In this document: one piece after another, positions 36,673 through 48,334 of the stretch | Layout: the number at the start of each line of letters is the position of its first letter | How positions within the stretch are numbered: the stretch's first letter is position 1 | NCBI GenBank assembly: GCA_009761415.1 | Contig: QUOL01000019.1 | Location: 186,001-250,000 of the forward strand | Source of the DNA: Sarcomyxa edulis | Lineage: Eukaryota > Basidiomycota > Agaricomycetes > Agaricales > Mycenaceae | Direction of reading: 5' to 3' | Length of the DNA: 64,000 nucleotides | Translations under genes and position numbers: made by a program | The notes under the pieces: model-generated | Seen by the model: only the letters and a program-made list of their open reading frames with translations | Told to the model about the DNA's origin: nothing | Databases searched by the model: none

Positions 36673-37494
36673 CTAATAGCTCCTTGTCCTCTGCCGCTGC
36701 TGCCGTCCTCCACTGCTAAACAACCTTTTCAACAGCGGTCGCTTCGTCGATTGCAGCTGTGCATGAGAATCATACGTCACTGGAGACGTCTGATACAGGG
36801 TTCCTGGTGGTCCGACAACCTGCACCCTTTGTCCGTTGCTCGGTACGACAACGTATGATCCCCCTGGAATGGGTATAACGGCTGGAGAAGTGAGAGGTAT
36901 TACGGGAGTCGGAACAGTGTGCCGGTGGCGGGTACTATTAGTTGAATATATGGGCTGTTGCGGATGCGGATGCGGGGAGGAATAAGAGCGCGGTGATTGT
37001 GACTGCGGGGGTATATAGTACGCCTGTACCTGTGGCTGTGGGTGAGGATGATGCGAATGTGAGTGGTGGGAATGGTGGGATTGATGATGCGATGAGCTGG
37101 TATGCAACGTATTCGGAGACGTGTAGGTTGGAGATTGAGAGTACGAACGCGAATGTGAAGACGAACGTGACCGTTTGGACTTCGTAGGTGACTCGATAAT
37201 TATTTGGCGCGGCTGATTATAATTAGGGACGTAGCTGTGTGGTCTAGTGTCACTCGACGTATTGCTAGAATGCGCGTCTTGCCTAGGATGTGAGCTCGGC
37301 CGACGAGGTTGTGGTGCATAAATTACTTGGAAGCCCCGAGGCGTAGGGGTACGTTGTCCGTCTGAATCAGACGGTACAAATGGATTTCTGAATTCTGAGG
37401 CATGGCGGCCTGTATCATCAACCCAATTTGCGATGCGCCTCAAATTCTGGACGTATTTCTCCTGTGCTTCGGGAGAGTAGTCGTATTCGGTCAT
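36673..37494 (-). CDS. His/Ser/Pro-rich protein with conserved ends
   Basis: A single-exon minus-strand frame of 273 residues starting at ATG 37492-37494. The N-terminus (MTEYDYSPEAQEKYVQNLRR, then IANWVDDT and FRNPFVPSD) and the C-terminus (GGSYVVVPSNGQRVQVVG, STKRPLLKRLFSS) are ordered. The middle is low complexity with Ser/Arg, His/Ser (HHSHHSHSHH) and Pro/Gln stretches. I recall the terminal motifs, SPEAxEKY..RxxxWVDD and GSYVVxPxxGQxVQVV..KKPLLKRLF, from hypothetical proteins across Agaricomycetes, so the gene is likely real and conserved. The function is unknown. The end is basic (QQRQRTRSY). Confidence 0.75.
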   Translation of the reverse strand: MTEYDYSPEAQEKYVQNLRRIANWVDDTGRHASEFRNPFVPSDSDGQRTPTPRGFQVIYAPQPRRPSSHPRQDAHSSNTSSDTRPHSYVPNYNQPRQIIIESPTKSKRSRSSSHSRSYSQSPTYTSPNTLHTSSSHHQSHHSHHSHSHHPHPQPQVQAYYIPPQSQSPRSYSSPHPHPQQPIYSTNSTRHRHTVPTPVIPLTSPAVIPIPGGSYVVVPSNGQRVQVVGPPGTLYQTSPVTYDSHAQLQSTKRPLLKRLFSSGGRQQRQRTRSY

Positions 37495-37981
37495 AGTGAA
37501 TATGAAGGTGAAGTGAGCAGTGAGCAGATTCGAACAGCTGAAAGACGCTATATGGTCTGGAGAACTGTGTGGGTATAGGAATATAGGTGGACGACGGCGA
37601 AAAGCGGCAGTACGCAGAACACCAACAATAGACCGTGTCGGATCAAGGCAGCCTGCCTGTACCTTTGCTCTTTGGCACTAGTGCTCTGTCGAGGGAGGTA
37701 AGCTCGACTCGTATAGCTTAAAAGTCATCCAGATACGTACGGATTTTTGGAACGTTTTCCATGATGAAATTGCGTTCTTGAACTGGACGGAAGCAAATCG
37801 ACACGGAAGTAAAAAATTCCTACAAAGCCGGAGTTCAACAAAGACTCATAGCGGTCGGCATTCGGCATCATTCTCGTACCGGCCAGCCGATATTAGGCCT
37901 CAGGTCAACCTCAGGTGACTTATGATTGAATACAAGATTGAGGTCTGTACAATATGAGATAACAAAAGTCCGGACAGACGA
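37495..37981. other. Intergenic region
   Basis: It lies upstream of the minus-strand His/Ser-rich gene and downstream of the minus-strand seven-helix gene B. It should contain the promoter of the former. Nothing else is recognisable. Confidence 0.5.
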
Positions 37982-39576
37982 TTAGATCCAGTGCGGCGAC
38001 TTGGGTCTCAACTCTAGTATATCATTTTCTATTCCACCGTCGAGTATAGACTCTGCATCAGGCTCTGCACTCGCATATCTTGTTACAAGCAGAAGCGGAC
38101 GCAGTGGTGAGGACATTTTGGTTTCTGATTCTGGCATGGGTCTTGACCTCCAAAACATCCATGTACGCAGAATGTCCTGTATCAAAGGATCAATTACTGA
38201 TTGAGAATGAACACTGAGTAGCGGAATTCCTACTAGCTGGCTCCCAAAGACCAAGACGACGACGACAGGCACTTCGAATGTGATGAGCAATTGATATATA
38301 GAGACGTAGTTCGCGACTCACTTGTCGCCATCAAGATGTTCGCAGCTGGGGTGGCCCGGTGAACAAGAGAGACCCTGATATCAAGTCAGAATATTGAGCT
38401 TGCGGACGGATATTAGAAAAGACACTCACCCAATAGCTGCAATAACAAACAAATTGAAGATCACTACCCGGACAATCATAGCAAATGAATGTCGGCTACT
38501 GCATGTATACGAGCGCCAATTACGGTACAACGCAGTCGCAATGATACCTAGGAGGTTCCGTCATCCATGAGCCCGAAGCAAACAGATATCGTGACAGGTG
38601 CTGCTTACCCTCGATGGCACCTGTGCCAGCTGTTACAAGTGCGACATATATAGCGGATATTTTACCTCTGTAGACTTGTCAGTTAGCTGATGGTGCGGAC
38701 AGAGAAGCATCGCTCACGGTTTTGGATCTCTCATCTCACAATACATGCCAGTATACGATACCACAACATTCGTTGGATCCACAAGACCCATCTGAGGAAC
38801 GTGAGTCTTTATGTGCTGTCATAGGGTGATACTCAAGATCATCGTACCACCGTGACTCCTATGAGAAGTGCGAGGGACGGAGGATAAGGAAAAAAGAGGA
38901 GCTGAAACAGCGTGAGGTGCATCAGAACAGGGGACAAAAAGAGACGAGGAATGAGGAAAAATCCTGACCAACAGAGTCTTGAGTCGTTCATGTCTCGGTA
39001 TCGGTTCGACTTTGTAGACTGAACATCTAACATTGAACCATAGCTATTACTAGAAGGTCATAATCCTGAACTCCTGGGAGAGAACATAGACGTACATGGA
39101 TGACAAGAGACAAGGTAGAGCCCGAGGCCCTGTGAGAATGGACTGAGTCAATGTTGCAACGATATGGATCGATTGCATACAGAGGTGGTGCCGCATAAAC
39201 CAAGACGGCTTGGGTAAAGCAGAGCCCAGAAGTCGGTTTTAGGTCTGACTGCTGGCCACCAAGGAACCTTCAAAAGAAACGAAGGTCAATCAGATGCTAT
39301 AAGTATGCACATATATCGGTCGAAAACTCACAAGAGAATGAATGACAGACAAAAGAAAATCCACGTCGCACAGAAATTGATCCACGTCGAGTGTCTCTGT
39401 ACATGGCGCGATAGCAAAGCCGTCGACAGGATGGCCGTACATCCTAACAAACCGAAAACTTGCATAAAATCGAAGAGCGCGATGAGGGGTGAGCTACGAC
39501 CTCCTGCTTCTGGTTGTATCTTTGAAGATGTGCCTTCGAAGCCATAGATTAAAGTAGTGTTTTGACCAGGGATCAT
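37982..39576 (-). CDS. Seven-helix membrane protein, paralogue B
   Basis: Minus-strand gene of about eight exons. ATG 39574-39576 gives MIPGQNTTLIYGFEGT and then SSPLIALFDFMQVFGLLGCT, AILSTALLSRHVQRHSTWIN and FCATWIFFCLSFILLF (helices 1-2). The next exon reads LKPTSGLCFTQAVLVYAAPP, the family motif. The last exon gives DILRTWMFWRSRPMPESETK and ends ELRPKSPHWI. Compared with paralogue A the N-terminal tail before helix 1 is longer, with a potential N-glycosylation site (NTT), consistent with an outside N-terminus. Exon layout parallels A and C, showing common descent. An earlier start is possible because the frame is open upstream. Confidence 0.8.
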
Positions 39577-40140
39577 GATGACCAAAGTGACAGCTTCAGC
39601 CGGCTGAGACTGTGGATAAGATAAAGGCAGCTCCAAAGAAGGGAGAGACGAGAGGAAACGACTCACAAAAAGAGAGTCAGTTTTAAAGATGCATCAATCC
39701 TCCGAGATGCGAACTTCATTTGATCATACAGGCTGTTAGATATACTCTTCGATTGATCAAAGAAGAAAGACGCGTGGAAGACATGGCTGGGATTGAGAAT
39801 TCCTGCCAGTGAGAATTTGAGGGGTCCACGGCCATGACGATAATACTACGCCGCCCCAGGTCGAACATATATTGCGCGAGTATGATGCTCTTTCAGAGTG
39901 GAGGGATTGTCGTAACAGTATGGCTTGTCAAACTGGCGACTTGATGTATCACTGATAGCGCACAGCCAGCGCTATACGAGTAAATGAACATAGCATTGTC
40001 AATACTCTAGCGTGAGCGCCCATCAAAACTTACCTCTAAGACGTGATATCGATCAGACTCAACGAACGTCGAGCTCGACAATCCATAATGATACCACTCC
40101 ATTACAAAGCACCCATACATACATCGACGGTCATACAAGA
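39577..40140. other. Intergenic region between tandem seven-helix genes
   Basis: It lies between the start of paralogue B and the stop of paralogue C, both on the minus strand, and should contain the promoter of B. No other feature is visible. Confidence 0.5.
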
Positions 40141-41585
40141 TCAAACGCGGAACGCAGGATCGGAAAGAAGTTCCTTCGGTGGAACTTCGGGGGCCTTCGG
40201 AGTTCTCCAGAACATCCACGCCCTTAGAAGGTCCTGTGAACGGCGGTAAGTTCATGGAGGGGAGAGGTCTAGTAAGCGAAAGGGGCTTACGATCTGGGTT
40301 CCACACACCAAAACGGCTGCGACGGGCACTAAAGGATAATTAAGATTATCAACCAATGACCTCGAACTTGGTCAATGCATTGTGGCTCACTGATAGCAAT
40401 AACGATGTTCAGAGCTGCTCCGTGCTTTTGAGAAGCGAAGAATTCGAGGCCGAGACTGACAAGTAGGAAAAATTTCGACAAGTAGATAAGCTTGAGTAGA
40501 CAAGTGCACTCACCCAATAGAGAGAACTCCAAACACGCTGAATCCCAACAATCGAAAGGCCATAGATAGGGAGTTTTGGCCACGTTTGAAGCTGTACCAG
40601 TTACGGTAGAGCGTATTACATATGGCAACTATTCAAAGACTTGAGGACACCTCATATATCTCTCGATTGGAATGCAAACCTACCTTCGATGGAGACCGTG
40701 ACGACCATGACGGCTGCTACAAATATTGCGGATGTTTTGCTCCTGCACGAATACAGTGTCATAAGCAGTTCTACAGTCAAAAGTGTACATACTCACGGTA
40801 TGCGGTTCGCCATATTGCAATACATCCCACTCCCAATCCTCCCTACAGTCGCTGGGTCTTGCAGGCCAACCTAGCCGGGGTTTAGTGTATGCAGGTGACG
40901 TTCTGGAAGGAATGACTTACTGAGAGCGCGCCGACAAACATCAGGACGAAAGACACATATGGTAGTACGAGAACCTTGATATAGAATTGAACAACGATGT
41001 CGAAGCGTGGAACAAGACATGACTCACGGAGATGGTCCATAATCTACGAGCTTTCTTTTCCGATCGTGCGAGCACAGAACGTAAGGTGAACCAGATCTGC
41101 TGAAGAATAAGTCATTTTCTCGACGAGTAGAAGACGAGATAGAAATACATGTATGACCAAAGTCAATGTAGTGCAAGCAGTCCTGATTTGATTAGTTAGT
41201 ATGTATAGGTCTGTTCGTATCTTAGGAAATGACCTACAAGGCGGGCGCTCCGTAGACCAACGCAGCTTGAGTCAGACACAACGCATGGTCGGGTTCTTTA
41301 CCAGTCTCCTGGCCCGCAAACAAGATGAGGCAATAGGAGAGAGCAGAGATGATCCAGGAGCAGTAGAAGTTGACCCAAGTCGGGTGCCTTTGAACGTTGC
41401 GAGAGAGGAATACAGTCAGAAGGATGGCCACGCATCCGACTAATCCGAATAGTTGCAATGCGAAGAAGAAATATATAAGACTTTCGTTGGGACCAGCCGG
41501 ATTGACGCGACGCTCTTCGAAGGTTTTCGATAAGTCGGCTATGCCTCATTGCTAGTGAAGGACGTAACTCACCAAATTCCAACAT
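40141..41585 (-). CDS. Seven-helix membrane protein, paralogue C
   Basis: ATG 41583-41585 gives MLEF, then a GTGAGT donor and a GCATAG acceptor lead in phase to ADLSKTFEERRVNPAGPNES and helix 1, LIYFFFALQLFGLVGCVAIL. Next come TVFLSRNVQRHPTWVNFYCS and WIISALSYCLILFAGQ (helix 2), then EPDHALCLTQAALVYGAPAL (family motif). Later exons give IWFTLRS, KKARRLWTI, LPYVSFVLMFVGAL and a second-last hydrophobic block with FRLLGFSVFGVLSIGLGLEF. The last exon reads DLLRAWMFWRTPKAPEVPPK and ends LLSDPAFRV. The C-terminal tail is shorter than in B. The gene is adjacent to B in the same orientation, indicating tandem duplication. Confidence 0.82.
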
Positions 41586-41855
41586 TTTCCACCAAAGATA
41601 TAAGCTACAACGAACGAAGTGAAAAAAAGCTAGGCCGCTGCTGGAGCGAGCTCAAGCAAAAGGTCCGAAGAAAAAAGCCACTAGAGGGCGGAAGAGAAGT
41701 GAATGAAAGCAATAGCGCAAGATTGGACGGTTGAGAAAAGACATCGTGAGACGCGGTCGATAGGTACTTCCCATCAATTCAGAGATCAATTCCTTTCTGT
41801 TGGTATGATCGGATGATTAGATTTAGGAAACATGGGGTAGATCAAACATACCTAC

Positions 41856-42044
41856 TTAGATCTTTATGCAGTGCAGAATGCCGACGATGCCCAGTGGGCT
41901 GTGTGCCACGCCAATCACTACATTCAAACGAACTTGGGCGGGAGTCTCGGACCCGAGATATACAACCCATGCAACAGAAGTAGCCAAGGCATACAAATCT
42001 GTTCTTCTGGATACGAAGATAGAGAGTCGAGTAGCCCAGGACAT
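41856..42044 (-). CDS. Possible small hydrophobic protein (62 aa)
   Basis: A complete ATG-to-stop minus-strand frame starting MSWATRLSIFVSRRTDLYAL with two hydrophobic stretches (ALATSVAWVVYLG and VVIGVAHSPLGIVGILH). It could be a small two-helix membrane protein, a remnant of a larger gene or chance. The opposite strand also has hydrophobic open frames (42078-42299). I see no family match. The rest of 41586-42397 holds the promoter of paralogue C and nothing else I can name. Confidence 0.25.
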   Translation of the reverse strand: MSWATRLSIFVSRRTDLYALATSVAWVVYLGSETPAQVRLNVVIGVAHSPLGIVGILHCIKI

Positions 42045-42397
42045 CTTCGTTGAACGCAGGTCGAGCGCACGTTCAAGTTGGTTTCGGGGCTTTTAAGAGA
42101 GGTCTGCATAGCTATCATACACGATCAGTCCCTCGTCATCGCCGTGACAACACTCCATCTTTTAAAGGTGTTCTTCATTCTAGCCCTCAACTTGTTTGCC
42201 TCTATATCAGTACTCGTACTCGGTATGGTGAGCTATGGTGACACGAACGTTTACGTAGGAAGATCCTGGAATTCATGTACTACACTGTTCAGAGTCTAGA
42301 CGGAATAGAATATACGATAGGTGCACGCAGATGTATGATTGTATCTAGAACCGTTGCAGTTAGTTGGAGGCCATGATGCGGAGAAGCTAGAACCAAC

Positions 42398-43713
42398 CTA
42401 TCCGACACTCCCATACGCACCGCCCATCTTGGAACCGAATGTACCCCCAGGAAGTGGCGTCAGAGGTACTCCTTCGTCCCCATCTACATGTTCATAGGCT
42501 CGAGGACTGGAATTGACCATAAAGTCGTCTTCTTCTTCTATGCCCGCTTCCTGAGCCCATCGAACAAGACGGGAAGCGGAGGGTCGGAATGATAAGCGTT
42601 TTGAATATGCATAGATCCTGATCGCCGACATGCAACTCGTAAATCGACGATGATGACGATATGGATATGTGATGGCTACGAGGACAATACAACTGGGAAG
42701 GTCACGTAAATATATTGTCAGCTCGATCAAAAGTGAGAAGACGTACATTGGGGAAATCCACAATGCGACTAGGGAGAAGAATGATTTCGATGCAGTAGGG
42801 ATAGGAATTTGTTCCTTGTCTTGTGGTGGGAGATCGATAGGATCTGGGTCGGGCTCTGCAGGCTTTGGTGATCCAGCAAGGGCTTTGGCGCAAGCGTGTC
42901 TCGTGTTCCAGGTGAAAGAGTGTGTCCCATTCCACGTCCACGTGTGATCTGGCTTGGATGGCTGATGGACATATTAGATAGGCAGAAATATAACTCTGGA
43001 ACAATATTGACAAACCTCCGTGGACTGATGATCACAGATGAAGGAGAAGACAGCTTTCTGGGGAATATTTGTATACGCGCCTCCATGTAACAATACCTGC
43101 AAAGGGGCTACATAGTTGGCTGGAATTTCAGAACATATATCGAGACGTAATCTGACGTGCATACCGTGTTTATCTTTCTTTTCACCAAGCCAGGCGACAG
43201 GTCTCAAGCCAGGACTGACTGCTACAGGAACAACTTGAAGAATTCGTTCCGGTTCAGAGGGATGGGATGGTCTGCTGTTATGCACTATAGTTTTGTAGTT
43301 GTAGCTTTCGGAGAGGACAATTCGCGTATGGAGACGTACTGGTCAGACAGATCCAAGTCCCATCAGGGCACTGAAAGTACAGTATCATTAAACTGTTTGA
43401 TAGTGATAATCCCAGATAAATCCACCTGAAGCTCAGATGGTAAAGTTGGGTCGCGCTTCGATCCTCCAAATGTCATCGTGTAGACTTCGGTAGTATATGT
43501 TGGCGGGGTGTCTCGACCTGTTTCCAGTTTGAATTCATCGTGCGATTGGAAGACTGGGCATAGATTGAATTCGAGGTTTCCACGAGAGAATGTGCAGTTG
43601 TCAGGTGGTGATTCAGGAGCAAGAGGCGTCGCCGCGGCAAACGCCCGCGAGATCATCTTTGTCGATGTCCACAACAACGCCCAGGAGGCCCATGCTAGTC
43701 GACGGTCGAACAT
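42398..43713 (-). CDS. ATG27: ATG27-like type I membrane protein (MRH-domain receptor)
   Basis: The ATG at 43711-43713 gives a hydrophobic leader (MFDRRLAWASWALLWTSTKM) like a signal peptide. The lumenal part reads NCTFSRGNLEFNLCPVF, a TTEVYTMTFGG strand, then LPSELQ. After a 55-nt intron it continues CPDGTWICLT, and after another intron MHNSRPSHPSEPERILQVVP, VAWLGEKKDKHG, LRLDICSEIPANY and VLLHGGAYTNIPQKAVFSFIC. The exon with NGTHSFTWNTRHACAKAL ends the domain. The C-P-x-G-T-W-x-C-L-T and late W-x-T-x-x-A-C patterns with paired cysteines fit Atg27 / mannose-6-phosphate-receptor-homology proteins. A helix near 42760-42690 and a cytosolic tail (SFRPSASRLVRWAQEAG; ending GGAYGSVG) follow. Atg27 cycles between Golgi, endosome and vacuole and helps supply membrane for autophagy. 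The divergent neighbour shares its promoter region. Confidence 0.75.
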
Positions 43714-44077
43714 AGTCGCAATCAAGCTAGCTTACTGATCCATGGTGCTTGCTTTAGCCGTACGACCTATCTATAGCGAAACATTCCACGAAAAAGCCTT
43801 CGGTGAGAGATTCTGGCGGACCGACTCACATGGCATCATATGATCGCAATTCCGCTCTATACACATCTCCTCGAATCGCTGAAGGATAGTCATGCGTGTC
43901 GGTGCCCTATCCAGCTGTCTTGTGATTGAGGCGGGTGTCTTGGAAAGCACTTGCGCCATATATTGGCTTCTCAATACGGCCCGCAAGGGCAATTGCATTT
44001 ACCGCTTCTCAGTCCCTGGAGGTGTATAAAATGCCGAGCATGGTCTTATGTTGGTCGTAATTTATCCCTTCGCGAAG
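43714..44077. promoter_or_regulatory. Shared divergent promoter region
   Basis: This 364-bp interval separates the starts of the minus-strand ATG27-like gene and the plus-strand lyase gene. It must hold both promoters. The lyase side has a TATA box at 44025-44030. Confidence 0.6.
44025..44030 (+). promoter_or_regulatory. TATA box of the lyase gene
   Basis: TATAAA lies 48 bases upstream of the proposed ATG at 44078. A TATA box close to the start fits an inducible gene such as one for plant polysaccharide breakdown. The regulation is inference. Confidence 0.55.
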
Positions 44078-47000
44078 ATGCCCAAGCCTCGCGCCTCTGA
44101 CGGTGTAGATCTGAAATGGATTGACGGAAAGGCGTATGTATCGTACCAAATATATGAAGCTCAAACTTGACCCATCTTCGACGCAATATTTTAGCCCTCC
44201 AACCCTTCCAACCGGAACGAGTTTTGGTGTCCCATGGGCTCAAGGAGAAATCGACAAAACTACCCCAATTGCCATTACAGGTTCGGACGGCAAAGGTGTG
44301 CCAGTCCAGACTTGGCCGTTGGCGTAGTACGTCTTTGTTCCATGCTTGGAAGCAATATCTTCATGCTGAAATCATCTTAGCTGGCCCGACGGGACGCTGA
44401 AATGGACGGGCCATGCTCTCGCAACGGATGATGGACTCGTTGATACACTGACGCTCGCTCCGGGCACTCCAACCGAGCCCGCCTCTCCAGTATCTGTCGC
44501 CCAGACTGATTCCGACATAACTGTCACAACCGGATCCTTCACAGGTGCGTTACTTACCAAGCAGGCGAATTTCAGGCGTTTTCGTGTTAAGATGTTTCTT
44601 TTAGCCAAGTTCAATAAATCCGGAACCACTCTAATAGATTCTCTCACTCTTGATGGGAACATTCATGCCCAAAATGGGACACTTCTCGTTCATGTCCAAG
44701 ATGGACCTGATGAACCCGAACTCGGAGGACCTCAGCCCACTATAACTATCACACAAGGAAGGGTAGACACCGTTGCAGTCGAGCAGAATGGTCCAGTTCG
44801 TGCTGTCATCAAGGTCAGCTATTCCTCATCTTCGCGACTTTAGTGCATCGAACGGACGATTTATTATTCAGGTGACTGGAAAGTATACTGGAGGAGGACA
44901 TGCGGATTTCTTCCCGTTCACCGTGCGATTCTATATCACTGCAGGAGCGACATCCATTAGGATGGTTCATTTCTTCATATATGATGGTGATCAGTTCAAA
45001 GATTTCATTACCGGCATGGTCAGCTATCGCAATTATCTCAACACGCTCTTCATTGCGAGCTGAAACGTACTGAATAGGGACTGACGTTCACCACTCCGTT
45101 ATCGGATGAGCTTTATGATCGCCACGTACGATTTGTGACTGCAGACGGTGGAATCTGGGGAGAACCTGTCAAGGTTCTATCAGGACTACGTCGGGACGCT
45201 ACAGCCGCAGTCTTGACACCACAATTCGAGGGTCAAGCAGTGCCCGATATCTCAACATGGCCGACGACAGTCTCTTCAGAAGTCGACTTGCTACCTGTTT
45301 GGTCTGACTTTACTCTGGATCAGTTGTCCTCAGAACGCTTCACTGTAGCTAAAAGGACAAATGCAGGAAGAGCTGCTTCTTTCTTGGGTAACGCTGGATT
45401 TGGGACTCGTGCTGCGGGACTTGGATATTTGGGTGGTGCCAATGCTGGTGGAGTTGTATTTGGGCTCAGAGGTCAGTACAACTTGCAGAGGTGTCATGAT
45501 CTCAATCGAAAGAAAGACCTTTTTTCTGTGTACAAGATTTCTGGCAAGCGTCCCCGAAAGGCTTGGACATACGTGGTGCAGGCGGAGATATGGGTACGAT
45601 TACGGTATGGGCCTACAGTCCAAGGGTATGTGATCGTCGTTTTGTAAAGTCACTAGCTGAATATGCCCTCTCTTACAGGCTCCTGCTTTGTAGGCATCAA
45701 ATTTGGTATCCAGTAATAGGATCTACTGACCGCTATTGACAGGGATATGAGGCACTACGACGTTGTCGCTCATGGTCTAGATCTAACATACGAAGACGTG
45801 GGCAAGTACTCTTTGTTCGAGTCACGGTATATTTCAGCTCATCTTTTGCTCAAATCAGGCGATCCCGATCCAAACCCTATTGGCGTAGGCCGGTCATACG
45901 AACTCACTCTTCAGGTCGTCAGTACGACACCACCTCGCGCAACGCTCACCGAACTAGCCATAGCTCACGTAAGTGAATTGCTGGTGTAAATTTTCTGTGT
46001 TTGACGGTCGAATCAGACGCAAGTGCCTCAAGTGATAGCAAGTCCAGAGTTTTATGCCTCGCACAGACTCTTTGGTGGACGATGGTACACCCCCGGACTT
46101 GACTTTCCTTGCAAAGGTGTACTGACCTTGTTTGACCCTTAGGAATGTACCAGACACTTCCACCACGGGTGCGAGCGCCATCGAAAAGCAGAAAAGCGAT
46201 CTTCTAGATTTCTATGTTTCAGTACGTGCTATATATGACCATCAATATTTCACTCTAAGAGTTCTCGACCTCGTAGGAACCCAACCAGCGACAGTTTTAC
46301 GGGTTCTGGGACTATGGTGATATCATGCACACATACGACGAAACAAGGCATTGCTGGCGGTATGATGTGGGCGGCTATGCATGGGATAATGGGGAACTAT
46401 GTGCGTCCAAACTGTTATATAAGGTCTTTGAGCAGTCGATTTACCATACAATTTCCGCCTCATCCAAGCATCTGATCTTTGGCTCTGGATGTCGTTTTTG
46501 CGAACCGGTCGTGCGGACGTATTCCGTATGGCACATGCCATGACCCGTCATCTCTCTGAAGTAGATTTTCACCACACAGGGCCATTTGCAGGCCTTGGTA
46601 GTCGGCATCACGTTACTCATTGGGGAGACGGAGCAAAAGAAGCCCGAGTTGCTAACTCTAGCGTTAGTTTCGAGATTTGATTCTCGAATTATATTCTACT
46701 TACTCGATCCAACAGTGTAAACGCCCGTTCTACTACTTGACAGGTATATCCTGCAAGTTTTCGTGGAAACAAGCCCTGCCGCTGATAGCACTCTCCTCAT
46801 TATAGCGGATGAACTGATGGGAGATATAATGGAATATTCCCTCCAGGCAGACCAAACCATTATAACATGGGACCCCCTGCGTAAAGTTCTACCACCACCG
46901 CCTCCCGAAGGCCCCGGAAGGCTCAGGTATACTACGCGCCTTTCCCACTTCAATTGCACTACTAACGCCTCGACAAGGATTGGACCAGACTGGACTGCTC

Positions 47001-48132
47001 TAGCTGGTAATTGGTTCACCCAATGGGAACGAACGGTAGGTCGCATCTCATTGCCGTTCTTCAGAATCTGACGCGTTTCTACACCAGAACGACACCAAAT
47101 GGAGGGACCGTATCAAAACAGGCATGGTGAGAACACATTCTGCATTGCAGTAGTTGTATCTATTGACACTGGTGTTACAGAGCGATATCGGGGGCTTTCA
47201 ATTTGGTCTCTTTACGGGAGCCTCCGCTGCTGTCGGGTGGAACGCTGATACGGCTCACTTGGTCGACGAAGGTGGTGATTTGGGCGGGTAATTGATAATC
47301 TAATTTTTCTCGAATGAGCTAGCTCATCATGTCCATCAGTTATTCTTTAGTGATGATCTTTGGAGGCGGGGAGTTCCTAATGGAGGCCATGGAGATCATA
47401 ACTGACGAACCTGCATTCGATGCTGCGTGGATTGATTTCTGTAGACTTTATAATGCTTCTGACGCTGAGTAAGTCACTTGTTCTCTGATAAGTCTCTTAG
47501 ATAGACTGATTTTCCCTAGTAAAATTGCAAGATATGGAGTAACATTCAATAGTAGTAGTTTCCCCCAGGTAAGCCGAGGTCATACATATGTTGACCTTCG
47601 AGCTTATGATCTTTGGTCCTCAGTATTACGCCAACCTTCAGGCTTATGCCGGTTAGTATTTTGTCTTTGCCATGATCTATTACGGCACGGCTGACTTGCA
47701 ACGATCTCGTGCAGGCGAACGTTTGAACGATACTAGCATTAAGCAAGGAGCTTGGGATGTCCTCAACAAAACCACCGTAGGAGTTTGGCCACCTGTGACG
47801 CAAGTAGGCGGCACCGATGTTGTAAATTCTGTTAACGAAGTAAGCTTATCCACTGATGATGCATTTACTATCCTGAATTCCCATGTCCTTGTTAGATTGC
47901 AAACGTCAATACGAATGACTCCTCCCGTCTGTCCTTATCGCAGTATGCAGTGCTAGCAATCGCACCGGAACTGGCACCAAACACTCTTGCCTCCGTAAAG
48001 GAAAAGGAACACGATTGGGACAGATCCACATTGGCCTTGGAAGGAGTGGCGACCTCAGAGGGAAAAGACAGTAGTACAATCCTTATGATGTCCAAAGGGA
48101 AACGGTTTTGGAGGAAATTGGCGTGCATGTAA
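44078..48132 (+). CDS. Exo-rhamnogalacturonan lyase-like protein (PL26 type)
   Basis: A gene of many exons. ATG 44078 gives MPKPRASDGVDLKWIDGKA, then an intron, PPTLPTGTSFGVPWAQGEID, and WPLAYWPDGTLKWTGHALA. Later exons give SFTAKFNKSGTTLIDSLTLDG, VKVTGKYTGGGHADFFPFTV, IRMVHFFIYDGDQFKDFITG, a GLTFTTPLSDELYDRHVRFV block, and LGYLGGANAGGVVFGLRDFW. Then come GMWAYSP-like VWAYSPRAPALDMRHYD, DADWTDALEY-like pieces, and TGMSDIGGFQFGLFTGA (47158-47222). The segment order and the GxPWxxG and AYWPDGTLKWTGHA motifs match the YetA/PcRGLX family, PL26, which removes disaccharides from the end of rhamnogalacturonan I in pectin. No signal peptide is visible before MPKPRASDG, so the enzyme may be intracellular, or an upstream exon is missing. 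The stop is TAA at 48130-48132. Confidence 0.8.
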
Positions 48133-48334
48133 AATGTTTTGGAGGGGTATATAGAAGTCGTAAATGCACGTGATGCACTAACGCGACGCGACTGGATACC
48201 TCAAAAGCAAAGGGAATGCTATATATGTCATACGTGTTGGACTATGTTAAATCACTGTCAGGGTATGCAGTTAGGGTGCGTAATTGTGGGCGATACGAGC
48301 TACTAGAAATGTATTCATTTCATTGTGATGACTA

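Noticed and set aside
29479..41585. Mating-type B (STE3 pheromone receptor) locus
   Set aside because: The seven-helix proteins show the LCLTQAA family motif and a WMFW tail, not STE3 features, and I found no short CaaX-ended pheromone precursor frame nearby.
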